Assembly (NCBI GenBank): GCA_004352715.1
Contig: SCFE01000062.1
Span: 866,272-930,271 of the forward strand
Direction of reading: 5' to 3'
DNA from: Hofstenia miamia
Lineage: Eukaryota; Xenacoelomorpha; Acoela
Length of the DNA: 64,000 nt
The notes under the pieces: generated by a model
Seen by the model: the letters and a program-made list of their open reading frames with translations, nothing else
What the model was told of the DNA's origin: nothing
Database searches by the model: none
Program-made: the position numbers and the translations under genes
Shown: piece after piece, positions 48,255 through 58,620 of the stretch
Layout of the letters: each line of letters begins with the position of its first letter
Position numbering within the stretch: position 1 is the stretch's first letter

Positions 48255-48947
48255 TTGTATTACAATGTCACTAATTTAAAAATGCTGATTCGACTAAAAA
48301 CACAACTTGCTACAGTAGTAATAATATTCGAATTATTTTGTATAAGACATTACAATTACTGATGAAATATTGTACGTATTTATTATGACACTTACACAGG
48401 ATAAGGCCTGGAAGCGAAATTACGCTTTGTACATTTTAGCTCTATAAAAGTAATAGAAAACTTAGCTAGGTCGATTTAATAAGCTAATTTTTCAAACATA
48501 CAGGGCAGAATTAAAAATTCAACAACTTAAAACTTATAAAAATAATTCTTTGACAAATTAATTAATCAATTTTAAAGACGAAAAAGTTATAGAAAATTGA
48601 GTTTACGCGTATAAATCACGCCTAATTCTGGCGTAATAATTAGGAATTTATTTAAAATTTAGCTTTTCATTGCTCACTGTGGAGCGAATCATAGCGGAGT
48701 GAAAAATAATTTTTATTTTGAAATTGTCAAACATTAAATAAAATTTAAAAGTACAAAATTCAATAACTTTTAAAGTTGTTCAAGGGGCCCATAATTTTTG
48801 TTCATGGGGATCAGGTGGGGGAACCCCCCTGGGGCAGTCCCAGCCTGACCTGCATTTGACCTTACATTCGATTTTGGTTAAGCAATATTAATTGAGGTAC
48901 AGCTCAAATATTTTTTTATTATTGCATTTTATTGCAATAAAATTTAG
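48255..48947. other. Intergenic; GC-rich hairpin at 48812-48832
   Basis: Mostly AT-rich, but 48781-48870 is strikingly G/C-rich, with a hairpin of five G:C pairs (GGGGG-AA-CCCCC) extended by CAG/CTG. No gene identified. Confidence 0.5.
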
Positions 48948-49132
48948 GTTGTGAATACTTTATTGAATAATGGTTACGACGCTATGACAAGCGCGCCCTC
49001 AGAAATTGGTTTTTCGTATAACAGGGTATCTTCACAGAACTACTGAATTGCTTTGAAGGAGTGAAATGTTCGGAGATCGCTACCAATAAACTGGGGATCC
49101 CCAATCAGCCAGAGGACACATATATGATCTAA
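48948..49132 (+). pseudogene. Possible degraded coding segment, unrecognised
   Basis: After an acceptor-like TTTAG, one frame reads VVNTLLNNGYDAMTSAPSEI and on to about 49043. A second frame from 49031 reads FTELLNCFEGVKCSEIATNK and on to TAA at 49130-49132. The switch between them suggests a small indel or a missed junction. The composition is protein-like and GC-richer than the flanks, but I recognise no family. Confidence 0.25.
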
Positions 49133-52100
49133 ACAACCTTATTAATGACTACAGATGTTAAAAATACCCAGCAATATTTTTTGAGTAATTCAATGTTTTT
49201 AAAATGTTTAGAAATTTCTGCTATGTGGAATTTACAAGTTATTGAAGGTGAAAATTATCATTTTTAATATGGAGTAGTCTACAGAAAACAAAAGCAGTCA
49301 ATTAATCTACAAGCTACGAAGGTTTGTGAACCTATGCTCTAGCCAACTAGATCTATAATGTAGTCCATTTTTTTTTGAAATGCGTGGCAATCCAGAAAAT
49401 TAAAGCTGCTTGTAGCACGTATGCACTTCGTGGCTAAGTTGAAGGATGATAACTTGAACACATGGACCTTTTGTCAAAATTATTATATATGACATTCGAT
49501 GTATTGATTGACAATTCCTTAAAGACAGAAAATCATTAGCATATAAACCCATACACCGTTAATATACAATCGGGTGCAATATGTTTTTTGACACATGTCA
49601 AATGTTATCATTGTAATTTGTGTAAATGACTTGACTTTAAAATAACATTATGATATTTTTTTAATAATCTGACTTCACAAATTTTGTTGGCAGCGTTTAC
49701 TTACTATTGAACATATTGTTACTTCATTAAAATTTGATCATTATTGCCGAGTTCAAATTTTTACTTATATTCGCCTACTTACATTTCTTGATAATCAGAT
49801 GACTCCACATTAGTTCAGAGCTGAAGATTCATAACTTTTAGCCTAGGAACAGAATTGCTCAAAACAACATTATTGGGTTTCCAAGTATTTTTGTTTTTGT
49901 TAAATGACATTAATTCTAACTCCTAAGTAACAAAATGAATTATAATTATACAATATTATTATTGTATATTATATTAATATAATAATTATTTTCTTAATAT
50001 AAATTATAATGCGCATTGTTTATATTATTGAAAAGCCAATAATTCCAAGGCTTTGATTAAGTAATGTTTTACGAGAACTACATTAAGGATAATTCTGCTT
50101 GCTTCATTTAATGTTTACAATTCATTTCTAATGCTTCTAAGAAACCTCTTAAAAGCACGCTTATTTTAAAATTAGTAAATCATAGTTCAAGAATTCTGAT
50201 TTAGAGTATATTTCTAGGCTTGAAAAATGCCAGAATTTTAAAGAATTTGAAATGTTCAGATAAAAAATTCAAAAATCAAGTAGCCGAAAATCAAAATTTA
50301 AGTGGAAAACATTCTAAAGTGTATTTTTTCATTGTATTTCCTTTTAAATATTTCTTATAAAAATTATTTTTATATATTTGTATACAAATGATTCCTTCTT
50401 GAGACAAATTCCCGAACTCTATAAAGTAAAAATTTAAATTGCTGTATATGGTTCATTTGCAATAATTGATATATGTATTTATATGTTGCTGTAATATTTT
50501 TTATATTTTTTTATTTTGATTGTTACACTGTATTCATAAGAACTGTTTAAAATTGGAAAGTTATTGTTGCAGAAATTCATGTCAATTTGCAAACAGTGTT
50601 TCGTAAATATTATATTGTTTAATATTTGTGTTTATATGTATTGTATTTAGTGTACTATTTGAATGCTTTTGAAGTGGTTTTGAATGCCTGGACTTGTAAG
50701 TTGTAAACTTGTGAGTTCATAAATAGATCAAAAGTTTGTTTATTTTAAAATCTGTTGGAAAACTACCCCCTTATTAATCAAAAGAGTAGTCATGGGTTGA
50801 TAGTCCCAAACGAGTTGTTTTCAAACATTTATTACTCTATTATGATTAAATAAATTAATTTTATATTAAAAAGACTCAATTTTCTTTTAATGTGACTATG
50901 TTACATTCCATAAAGACAGCTTTCTTATTATCCTTTGAATTAGAGATGGTAATAAGTCGAATTTGCATTATTGAAATTATTCAACATTTATTGAAATATA
51001 ATGCGATTAGGAAGGGGGACCGCTTCATCACAAAATGGAGTTGGGATCGGACTTCATACACATTGCCTTAATTATGCTGTGGACATCAATCCGTTCACAC
51101 AGCCGTAAAGAGTTAATAATAAACAATATATTAATGACTAAAGTATATCACTGTTATATGTTGCAATATTGAGAACGATTTATTTGTCGCAAAATATTAG
51201 CAGTAATTATTTTTCAGGTTTCATCAAAAAGATCTTATTTTTGCAATGAGTGGATTTTCATAATAATACATCTTTACAACATAGCTGGAAATGCTAAGAA
51301 ATGACATCCCATACCATGACTTCGAATTATTGACCCAACTCCACACTTGCAAATTTTAACAAACGTCGCCAACCCGATTCTGCTAATCTAAGCCAATAGT
51401 TTTCAAGAAAAGAATAGGAGTGGAGGCATTAAGTATATAAATGAGAACTATAGTTCAACATAAATTAATAAATGAGAACGATAGTTCAATATCCAGAATA
51501 TTTGTATTCCATTGTTCTATCAAGTAAACATGAATAGCTAAACTAATTTTTTGTGATTGAATTAAATCGGAATACATAAAAAATGTTTATCCTCGAAAAA
51601 ATGTGAGGCGTCCAAGGAAAATTAATTTTCTAGAAAGGGAAATTTCCAAAGAAGACTTTTCCCAGGTATTGATTTTTTGCCTTGAGATTGTATGGGAAAA
51701 TTCCGCAAACTCGAAGGAACAATTTCACGTAATTTGGCCAATAATTTTAATCGTTTGTGCAAAAAACCAATATTTATTATATTTTGTAAGCCTAGTTATT
51801 TATTCAATATCTTAAAATATAGTTAACTGCATTCGAGTATTGTAACTGGTGGGTGAAGAACATCGGAAAAGATTTTGAAAAGTAGTATAGTCTGGTCGAA
51901 CAGTCTAGTCTAAATTGTTGAACAATTTCATATTTGTCTTCCAATTGAAATCGTCATCGCATGTAGCAGAATTTATGATTCCTAAAATACTTACCAAAAT
52001 GAGTGGTAAGTCAGTATTGACAAATATACATGAGAACTTAATTTCGCCTACTGTCGAAATTTCGAAGTATTATGAAATCCATATTTTCTGCATTATTTGT

Positions 52101-53335
52101 GTTGTTTTCAATGTTAACATATAACTGAAGTATTTTTGGCTAAAATACAAACTAAATAAATTAAGTCTCTTTATCCACTTGAACAAAACTTGAGGTTCTT
52201 TGGATTCAGTTCAATTTTTACGGGTTTTTATTTTCGCAATAACAGCCAAGGGAACTACCGTGTATATGGTACCTCTACTCAATGCTTCCTGCACTGTATT
52301 CTATATGCAGTTTTTATCATAGTTGGCGACTTCAACGATTTTTGTACACAAGATGTCCAAATGAAACCTTAATGCAATTCTTATAGAGGTAAGACTCATT
52401 TTAATTCACAATTTTACTTTCGTTTCTCAAAAGATTAGCTTTGAAAACTGAATTTCGACAAAACTTAATTTGAACTCTGATCACTTGTTGTTCAGTCAAA
52501 AGAGAAGATTCACACGATAAGAAGATTTGTTACGTTTAGAGGCCAACGTCAACACTGAAAAACTCGTTGTAAGCTTGCAATGAACAGTTTCAATTTTAAG
52601 GAAATTTACAACATTGCTTAACCAAATCAAGCCATGGACATGGAGCGCCTACTAGAAGTCGTTAAACATTTTAACAGCATCTTAACATGGGTTGTTCCAT
52701 GAAAAGAGTTAAACTTTCAAACGAAGAACTGCTTACATCAGTCCACTTCTTAAATGCCTATTCAGAAAAAAAGATTTACTTCAAAAACACAGCTACAATG
52801 ACGCAGAAATACTCCCCTATCGCATCAAACCAATATTATGAAATATTTCTTTCTCCAATGGTCGTTCTTCTAAATGGTGGAATTTAATAAAAGAAAATTG
52901 GAGTAAATCAAATACAAATGATATCCATTTTTCAATTGATTGTGTAAGCCAACGCTTTGATGACGCTTCGACTGTGTAGCATTATTAGATACCTGATATT
53001 ACGACTGTAATAATTATATACTTCCACACAACAAGTTTAATTTTCTCTTAAGTAATATACAACTTCTTATATTTCATATAACTTCCTTCCTTGTTTATAA
53101 AAAATACACATTCTCTATGATGTTCTTCATACTAGGACAACATATGGTCAGAAGTTAAGAAGCCGACTTTCCAATGGACAATATGTAAATAAGGAGAAAT
53201 ACTTACGAATATTTTCTGAACATCTCCAATCCTTTCATCATTTTTTGAAAATTTGTTTTATTTATTCTATAAACCACGTAAATTTACTGATTTCATTAAA
53301 GATTATTATTGTTATTACTTCTCACAACATCATGC
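49133..53335. other. No feature recognised
   Basis: About 4 kb of AT-rich DNA. Open frames at 51603-51815, 51915-52124 and 52687-52887 have no motif that I know and no supporting splice context. A GC-richer patch near 51000-51120 is unexplained. Confidence 0.5.
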
Positions 53336-53360
53336 TGGTATCCCTCTCAGCTCAGGGAAC

Positions 53361-54339
53361 TTACCAGTTCCCAGGGAGTCTGAGAGCTTTCCTCAGGACT
53401 CTTGCTGTACCTAACAATGCTGCCTTCTGTGCTACCGCTCCTCCCCACTTTGGTACTCCCAACTTCTCCAAGTATCACTTATGCTCCTAGTGCGCCTACT
53501 ACTACCGGGACTACTTCAACCTTCTTTAACTTCCACAGCCTCTCTATTTCCTTTGCCAACTCCCTGTACTTGTCTATCTTCTCTTTCTCCTTGCTTTCTA
53601 CATTTCTGTCCTTTGGTACTGCTATGTCTATCACGGTTCCCAATCTTTTCTCTTTGTCTACTACTACTATGTCTGGCCTACGCGCTTCTATCACCTTGCT
53701 TGTCTGTATGTTGAAGTCCCACAGTATCTTAATCTTATCATTCTAGCTTGTGCTCATACCACTTGTCTCCTGCTTCTAACCCATGGTGCCTGCTCAAGCT
53801 CCAATGTACCATTTTTCCCACCTTGTCATGCCTGAACTTATACTCATTCTGCGCCAACTTCTCACATCCTGCTATCAGATGATCTACTGTCTCACACTCT
53901 TTCTTACATAGCCTACACTTATCACTTACTTCTGCTCTTCTGTCTATGTGATTCTTCACCCAGTTTGTTCTTCTCGCTTGCTCCTGTGCTGCCACTATTA
54001 GTGCTTCTGTTTCTCTCTTCAGTCCTGCCTTCTTTAGCCATTTGTTGCTCTCTTCTCTGTCACACATTTCTGTGTGCCTATACCTTGTTTGTCTCTCGGA
54101 TTCCATCCTACTCTGGTATGTCTTCTTTCCTTCACTCTCAGCTCTTATCTTCCTTAACTCCTTAGTGACCTCTAGTAGGGATCCTCTGGGTTGCTTTTCT
54201 ACATATTCCCTTAGCCCTAGTGCTTCTGCTTCTACAGTTTCCTCAACACTTAGCAGCCCTTTCCCTCCCTTATGCCTTGCCATGTACAGCCTATCTACAT
54301 CTCCATTGAGGTTGAATGCTCTCTCTGCTGCTAGTATCT
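53361..54339 (-). pseudogene. R2-like LINE, C-terminal part, copy 1
   Basis: The reading is from high to low coordinate. YMARHKGGKGLLSVEET and SNKWLKKAGLKRETEAL come first, then the zinc knuckle CRLCKKECETVDHLIAGC (C-x2-C-x8-H-x4-C). After a frameshift near 53745 comes the restriction-like endonuclease core RRPDIVVV ... VIDIAVPKD (PD-x14-D), then KIDKYREL and VVVGALGA. This zinc knuckle plus PD-(D/E)xK order is diagnostic for the early-branching R2/NeSL-like LINEs. A premature TAA after GALGA is followed in another frame by LEKLGVPKW and KAALLGTARVLRKAL to the natural stop at 53361. The 5' side ends at the single N at 54340. The reverse transcriptase is missing from this copy. Confidence 0.82.
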
Positions 54340-54340
54340 N

Positions 54341-55485
54341 TACCTAACAATGCTGCCTTCTGTGCTACCGCTCCTCCCCACTTTGGTACTCCCAACTTCT
54401 CCAAGTATCACTTATGCTCCTAGTGCGCCTACTACTACCGGGACTACTTCAACCTTCTTTAACTTCCACAGCCTCTCTATTTCCTTTGCCAACTCCCTGT
54501 ACTTGTCTATCTTCTCTTTCTCCTTGCTTTCTACATTTCTGTCCTTTGGTACTGCTATGTCTATCACGGTTCCCAATCTTTTCTCTTTGTCTACTACTAC
54601 TATGTCTGGCCTACGCGCTTCTATCACCTTGCTTGTCTGTATGTTGAAGTCCCACAGTATCTTAATCTTATCATTCTCTATGACTCCCTGTAGCTGAAAC
54701 CACTTGTCTCCAGCTTCTTTCCTTCACTCTCAGTTCTTATCTTCCTTAACTCCTTAGTGACCTCTAGTAGGGATCCTCTGGGTTGCTTTTCTACATATCC
54801 CTTTATCCCTAGTACTTCTGCTTCTACAGTTTCCTCAACACTTAGCAGTCCTTTCCCTCCCTTATGCCTTGCCATATACAGTCTATCTACATCTCCATTG
54901 AGATTGAATGTTCTCTCTGCTGCTAGTATTTTTCTTGTCTCCCTGTCTAATTCCCTCAGTTCATTCTTGTTCCACCTAACTATTCCTGCCGAATATCTCA
55001 ACACTGGTATCGCCCATGTATTAAATGCCTTTATGCTGTTCTCCCCATTCAATTCTGACTTCGGTAGTACCTTCCTTACTCTCCTTTTGAATTCTTTCCT
55101 TAGGCTCATCTTCATTTCCTCGTGATCTGTTCTATCTTTCTCTATCACACCTAAGTACTTGTATCCCTCTTTGACTTACTCAATCTTATCCCCACTGCTT
55201 GTCCTCAAACCCTCACCATCCACACACTTGCCTCTAGTCATTGTCACTGCTGCACACTTTCCTAATCGCAACTCTAACCCTGAATCTCTGCTTGCCTTTT
55301 CCAATGTCTCCACTTGCTTCTGCAACATCTTCCTTGAACTAGCATACATTTTCAGGTCGTCCATGTACCACAGGTGACTCACTGCTCTACGATTCTTCTC
55401 CATCTTATACCCTATGCCTGTCTCCTTTATCTTTTCTGTTATAGGTATTAAGCTAACTACAAATAGTAGTGGCGCTAAGCTGTTT
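54341..55485 (-). pseudogene. R2-like LINE, RT to endonuclease, copy 2, internally deleted
   Basis: From the high-coordinate side the protein shows LFVVSLIPITEKIKETGIGY, then SHLWYMDDLKMYA (the RT catalytic YMDD, 55367-55356). After an in-frame stop near 55173 it continues VKEGYKYLGVIEKDRTDHEE, then WAIPVLRYSAGIVRW and the GLLSVEET segment. About 340 bp carrying the zinc knuckle is missing relative to copy 1; the deletion joins at a CTTCT microhomology near 54715. The RLE core follows and is identical to copy 1 over 337 bp (54341-54677 against 53408-53744), including the premature TAA after GALGA. The 5' part runs into the 1000-N gap. Confidence 0.82.
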
Positions 55486-56485
55486 NNNNNNNNNNNNNNN
55501 NNNNNNNNNNNNNNNNNNNNNNNNNNNNNNNNNNNNNNNNNNNNNNNNNNNNNNNNNNNNNNNNNNNNNNNNNNNNNNNNNNNNNNNNNNNNNNNNNNNN
55601 NNNNNNNNNNNNNNNNNNNNNNNNNNNNNNNNNNNNNNNNNNNNNNNNNNNNNNNNNNNNNNNNNNNNNNNNNNNNNNNNNNNNNNNNNNNNNNNNNNNN
55701 NNNNNNNNNNNNNNNNNNNNNNNNNNNNNNNNNNNNNNNNNNNNNNNNNNNNNNNNNNNNNNNNNNNNNNNNNNNNNNNNNNNNNNNNNNNNNNNNNNNN
55801 NNNNNNNNNNNNNNNNNNNNNNNNNNNNNNNNNNNNNNNNNNNNNNNNNNNNNNNNNNNNNNNNNNNNNNNNNNNNNNNNNNNNNNNNNNNNNNNNNNNN
55901 NNNNNNNNNNNNNNNNNNNNNNNNNNNNNNNNNNNNNNNNNNNNNNNNNNNNNNNNNNNNNNNNNNNNNNNNNNNNNNNNNNNNNNNNNNNNNNNNNNNN
56001 NNNNNNNNNNNNNNNNNNNNNNNNNNNNNNNNNNNNNNNNNNNNNNNNNNNNNNNNNNNNNNNNNNNNNNNNNNNNNNNNNNNNNNNNNNNNNNNNNNNN
56101 NNNNNNNNNNNNNNNNNNNNNNNNNNNNNNNNNNNNNNNNNNNNNNNNNNNNNNNNNNNNNNNNNNNNNNNNNNNNNNNNNNNNNNNNNNNNNNNNNNNN
56201 NNNNNNNNNNNNNNNNNNNNNNNNNNNNNNNNNNNNNNNNNNNNNNNNNNNNNNNNNNNNNNNNNNNNNNNNNNNNNNNNNNNNNNNNNNNNNNNNNNNN
56301 NNNNNNNNNNNNNNNNNNNNNNNNNNNNNNNNNNNNNNNNNNNNNNNNNNNNNNNNNNNNNNNNNNNNNNNNNNNNNNNNNNNNNNNNNNNNNNNNNNNN
56401 NNNNNNNNNNNNNNNNNNNNNNNNNNNNNNNNNNNNNNNNNNNNNNNNNNNNNNNNNNNNNNNNNNNNNNNNNNNNNNNNNNNNN
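55486..56485. other. Assembly gap of exactly 1000 N
   Basis: The round length indicates a placeholder of unknown true size, with an R2-like LINE on its left and another LINE's 3' end on its right. Confidence 0.95.
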
Positions 56486-56552
56486 ATTATTTAAATTCAA
56501 ATTTGGCCAGGCCGCAATTTCGTTTTTAAAACAATACATTAAATTAAATTAA

Positions 56553-56905
56553 CGGTCTCAAACATTTTTACGCGTTGATAAATATTTTAATAGTTTCCAC
56601 CACACAGCAACTAAACTATGGAATAACTTAAATAGAGAAATTAAATTTGAAAAAAATTACAAGAAATTTAGAAAAGAAATTGCGAACATTCCTCTTTATA
56701 GACAATGCCTATTTAATGACAATAATTCACTACATTCATTTGAAAATTTTGTATAAAATGCACACACACACAACACACACACATTTTAATATTATATATA
56801 TTTATTATATTTGTAAATAGCTTTTTGTAGTTTTGTAGTTTATAGTTCTTGTACCTTTTTCTTGCAGCAATAAATTGCTTTTGAATCTTATTATTATTGT
56901 TATTG
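56553..56905 (+). pseudogene. 3' end of a non-LTR retrotransposon (LINE)
   Basis: An open frame (56553-56756) reads FHHTATKLWNNLNREI, then a Lys-rich KKFRKEIANIPLY segment and TAA. This is the usual C-terminal tail of APE-type LINE reverse transcriptases, where S-x-x-Y/H-T/S-A-x-KLWN precedes the end. The 3' UTR has a CA-rich tract (56759-56784), then AGCAATAAATTGCTT, a short perfect hairpin, and a TTATTATTATTG tail. The rest of the element would lie in the N gap. The clade (CR1-, L2- or Jockey-like) cannot be decided from this tail. Confidence 0.75.
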
Positions 56906-57060
56906 TTTTTGTTGTTATTTTAAATGAAAATCGCTATTTTCCATAGAATGATAGAATTTGGGATTGGGACATGAACAAATTCACAGTCCTAGTATGAGTA
57001 ATGTCTACATATAAATTATTCGTAACTAAACTCTTCCAGCGTCCGATTTGTATTCATTAT

Positions 57061-57201
57061 TTAAGTGATAACCGCGACTTCTGAAGATTCCGCAACATTA
57101 CCTAAATTATTTAGCAATTCCAAGGTACTTGCTACAAATGCACCATTCTTCGCAGTATTATTGTATTTTATTTTAGTTATAATTCTACTTAAGATTGGCA
57201 C
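57061..57201 (-). CDS. Candidate terminal exon, unrecognised
   Basis: On the minus strand a good acceptor (TTCATTTTTATAGCTCAG, AG at 57203-57202) is followed in phase 0 by 46 codons and TAA at 57063-57061. The translation (starting VPILSRIITKIKYNN, ending in an acidic then hydrophobic tail) looks like a folded helical segment and includes TLELLNNLGN, reminiscent of ARM/HEAT-type helices, which is only an impression. The frame also stays open upstream through the acceptor. No partner exon was identified. It is the most protein-like orphan frame in the last 10 kb outside transposons. Confidence 0.35.
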   Translation of the reverse strand: MPILSRIITKIKYNNTAKNGAFVASTLELLNNLGNVAESSEVAVIT

Positions 57202-58329
57202 CTGAGCTATAAAAATGAAAATTTTTGTAAAAAAACTTGAAATTTTTATCACAGGAAAAATTCTTCATATTGAGAAATAAACAAATTTTATTATTATTCA
57301 TTGCTAAGGAGCCATTTTTACTAAGATTTAGTTTTATCACTTTTATCATTGCATATATATCAATATATTGAAGGACATAATTGTAAAGTTTTTTCTTTAT
57401 GGTTTGAATTAGTCATATTTCATTGCTATATATAACTTTTCATTAAAAATGGCAATGAGCCAATTACTAAGAACTATATTGCAAATTTCCATTTTATATT
57501 CTTAACCTTAAAAACCTGGCGTCTGTTTTAAAGGACAAAGCGCTTTCCACAATTGCAAAGAATTTTCTCCAAGCCTATTAGCAAATTGGGAAATCTTGAA
57601 ACATGGGTAGATCTATTGGGGAACACACTTTAATGCAATGCTGAAAATTTCCATTAAAGCTTTTTGCTGTGGCAGAGGTTGTTGAAAAGATTAACAAGTT
57701 TTCTTTGAAAATTTCGAATTTTCAAAAATGATTTAATTCTCTCCATACTTAATGTTCATGTATTTATAAGGCTTTGAGCCCATGGAAGCAACAAAGAACT
57801 TTAACAGTTTCTTGATATGTGCAAAAATATTCTAAAGCCATTGAGAAGTGCCGTGCTCAAGGTCAAAGGTCGCAACGGCACACATCGGTGGGACAGAGCC
57901 GGGTCGAGGATTTTGAGCGAAAAAGAAATAGGAGATACTCCTTTAAGATTGAGCATAACTTTAATAATTTTTTGATATAAACGTTTAAAAACTTTTTTTT
58001 ATAGGATCATGGAATTTGTTTAGACATCCCTGGGCTGTGTAGGGTCAAATATCACACTAATTGAATATAATGTGAATATGCTGAAAGATTTGAGTAAACT
58101 TCACAAATTGTATCAAGTACAACACACAAGGCCACAATATAAAATATAAACAACACTAAATATTTGGACTTAATTCGGCAAGAACTGTAATAATTCTTCT
58201 TCAATGTTTTTTAGTCAGACATTTGAGGGAATTTTGGTTATAAGAACCAATATTCCTTGAAACTTTTTTTCATGGGCCATTGCCAATTATCTTGTTTAAT
58301 GACATCGTTAATTAATAACATATATTCAA
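57202..58329. other. No feature recognised
   Basis: AT-rich. A GC-richer stretch near 57860-57930 has a 50-codon open frame on the minus strand without a match. Confidence 0.5.
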
Positions 58330-58620
58330 ATTACATTTTTAAGGTGATGAGTGCGCTATTCCCATAAGGATCGGATGTTCTTCTTTACTCAGGCGAGGGG
58401 GCTTAATAATATAAAGACTTACACGCGTCAATTCACTTCCTTCCCCGCCAGATGACTGTCATGCAATTGTCACGTGAGCTTTCATCTCGCCGATATCTCT
58501 ATTTCTGAATAAAGAGGTTTTAATTAGGATATCTGATGATACTGGTCACTGCCCACTACCCGGCTAACTGACAGTTCCAATCTCTTATTTAAGGAAGGAA
58601 GTCTTTCAACGTGTTTGCTT
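58330..58620. promoter_or_regulatory. GC-richer non-coding island, possible regulatory element
   Basis: About 290 bp of distinctly higher GC than the flanks, with stops in all frames. It contains a CACGTG E-box (in TGTCACGTGAGC), two CTTCCTTCC/GGAAGGAAG-type tracts in opposite orientation near its ends (about 58437 and 58593), and TGACTGTCATGCAATTGTCA. No inverted-repeat ends of a transposon were seen. The call rests on composition only. Confidence 0.25.

Noticed and set aside
53402-55125. Long Ser/Leu/Thr-rich plus-strand ORFs
   Set aside because: They are antisense shadows of the R2-like LINE; the low-complexity composition comes from reverse-complemented Lys/Glu/Arg codons.
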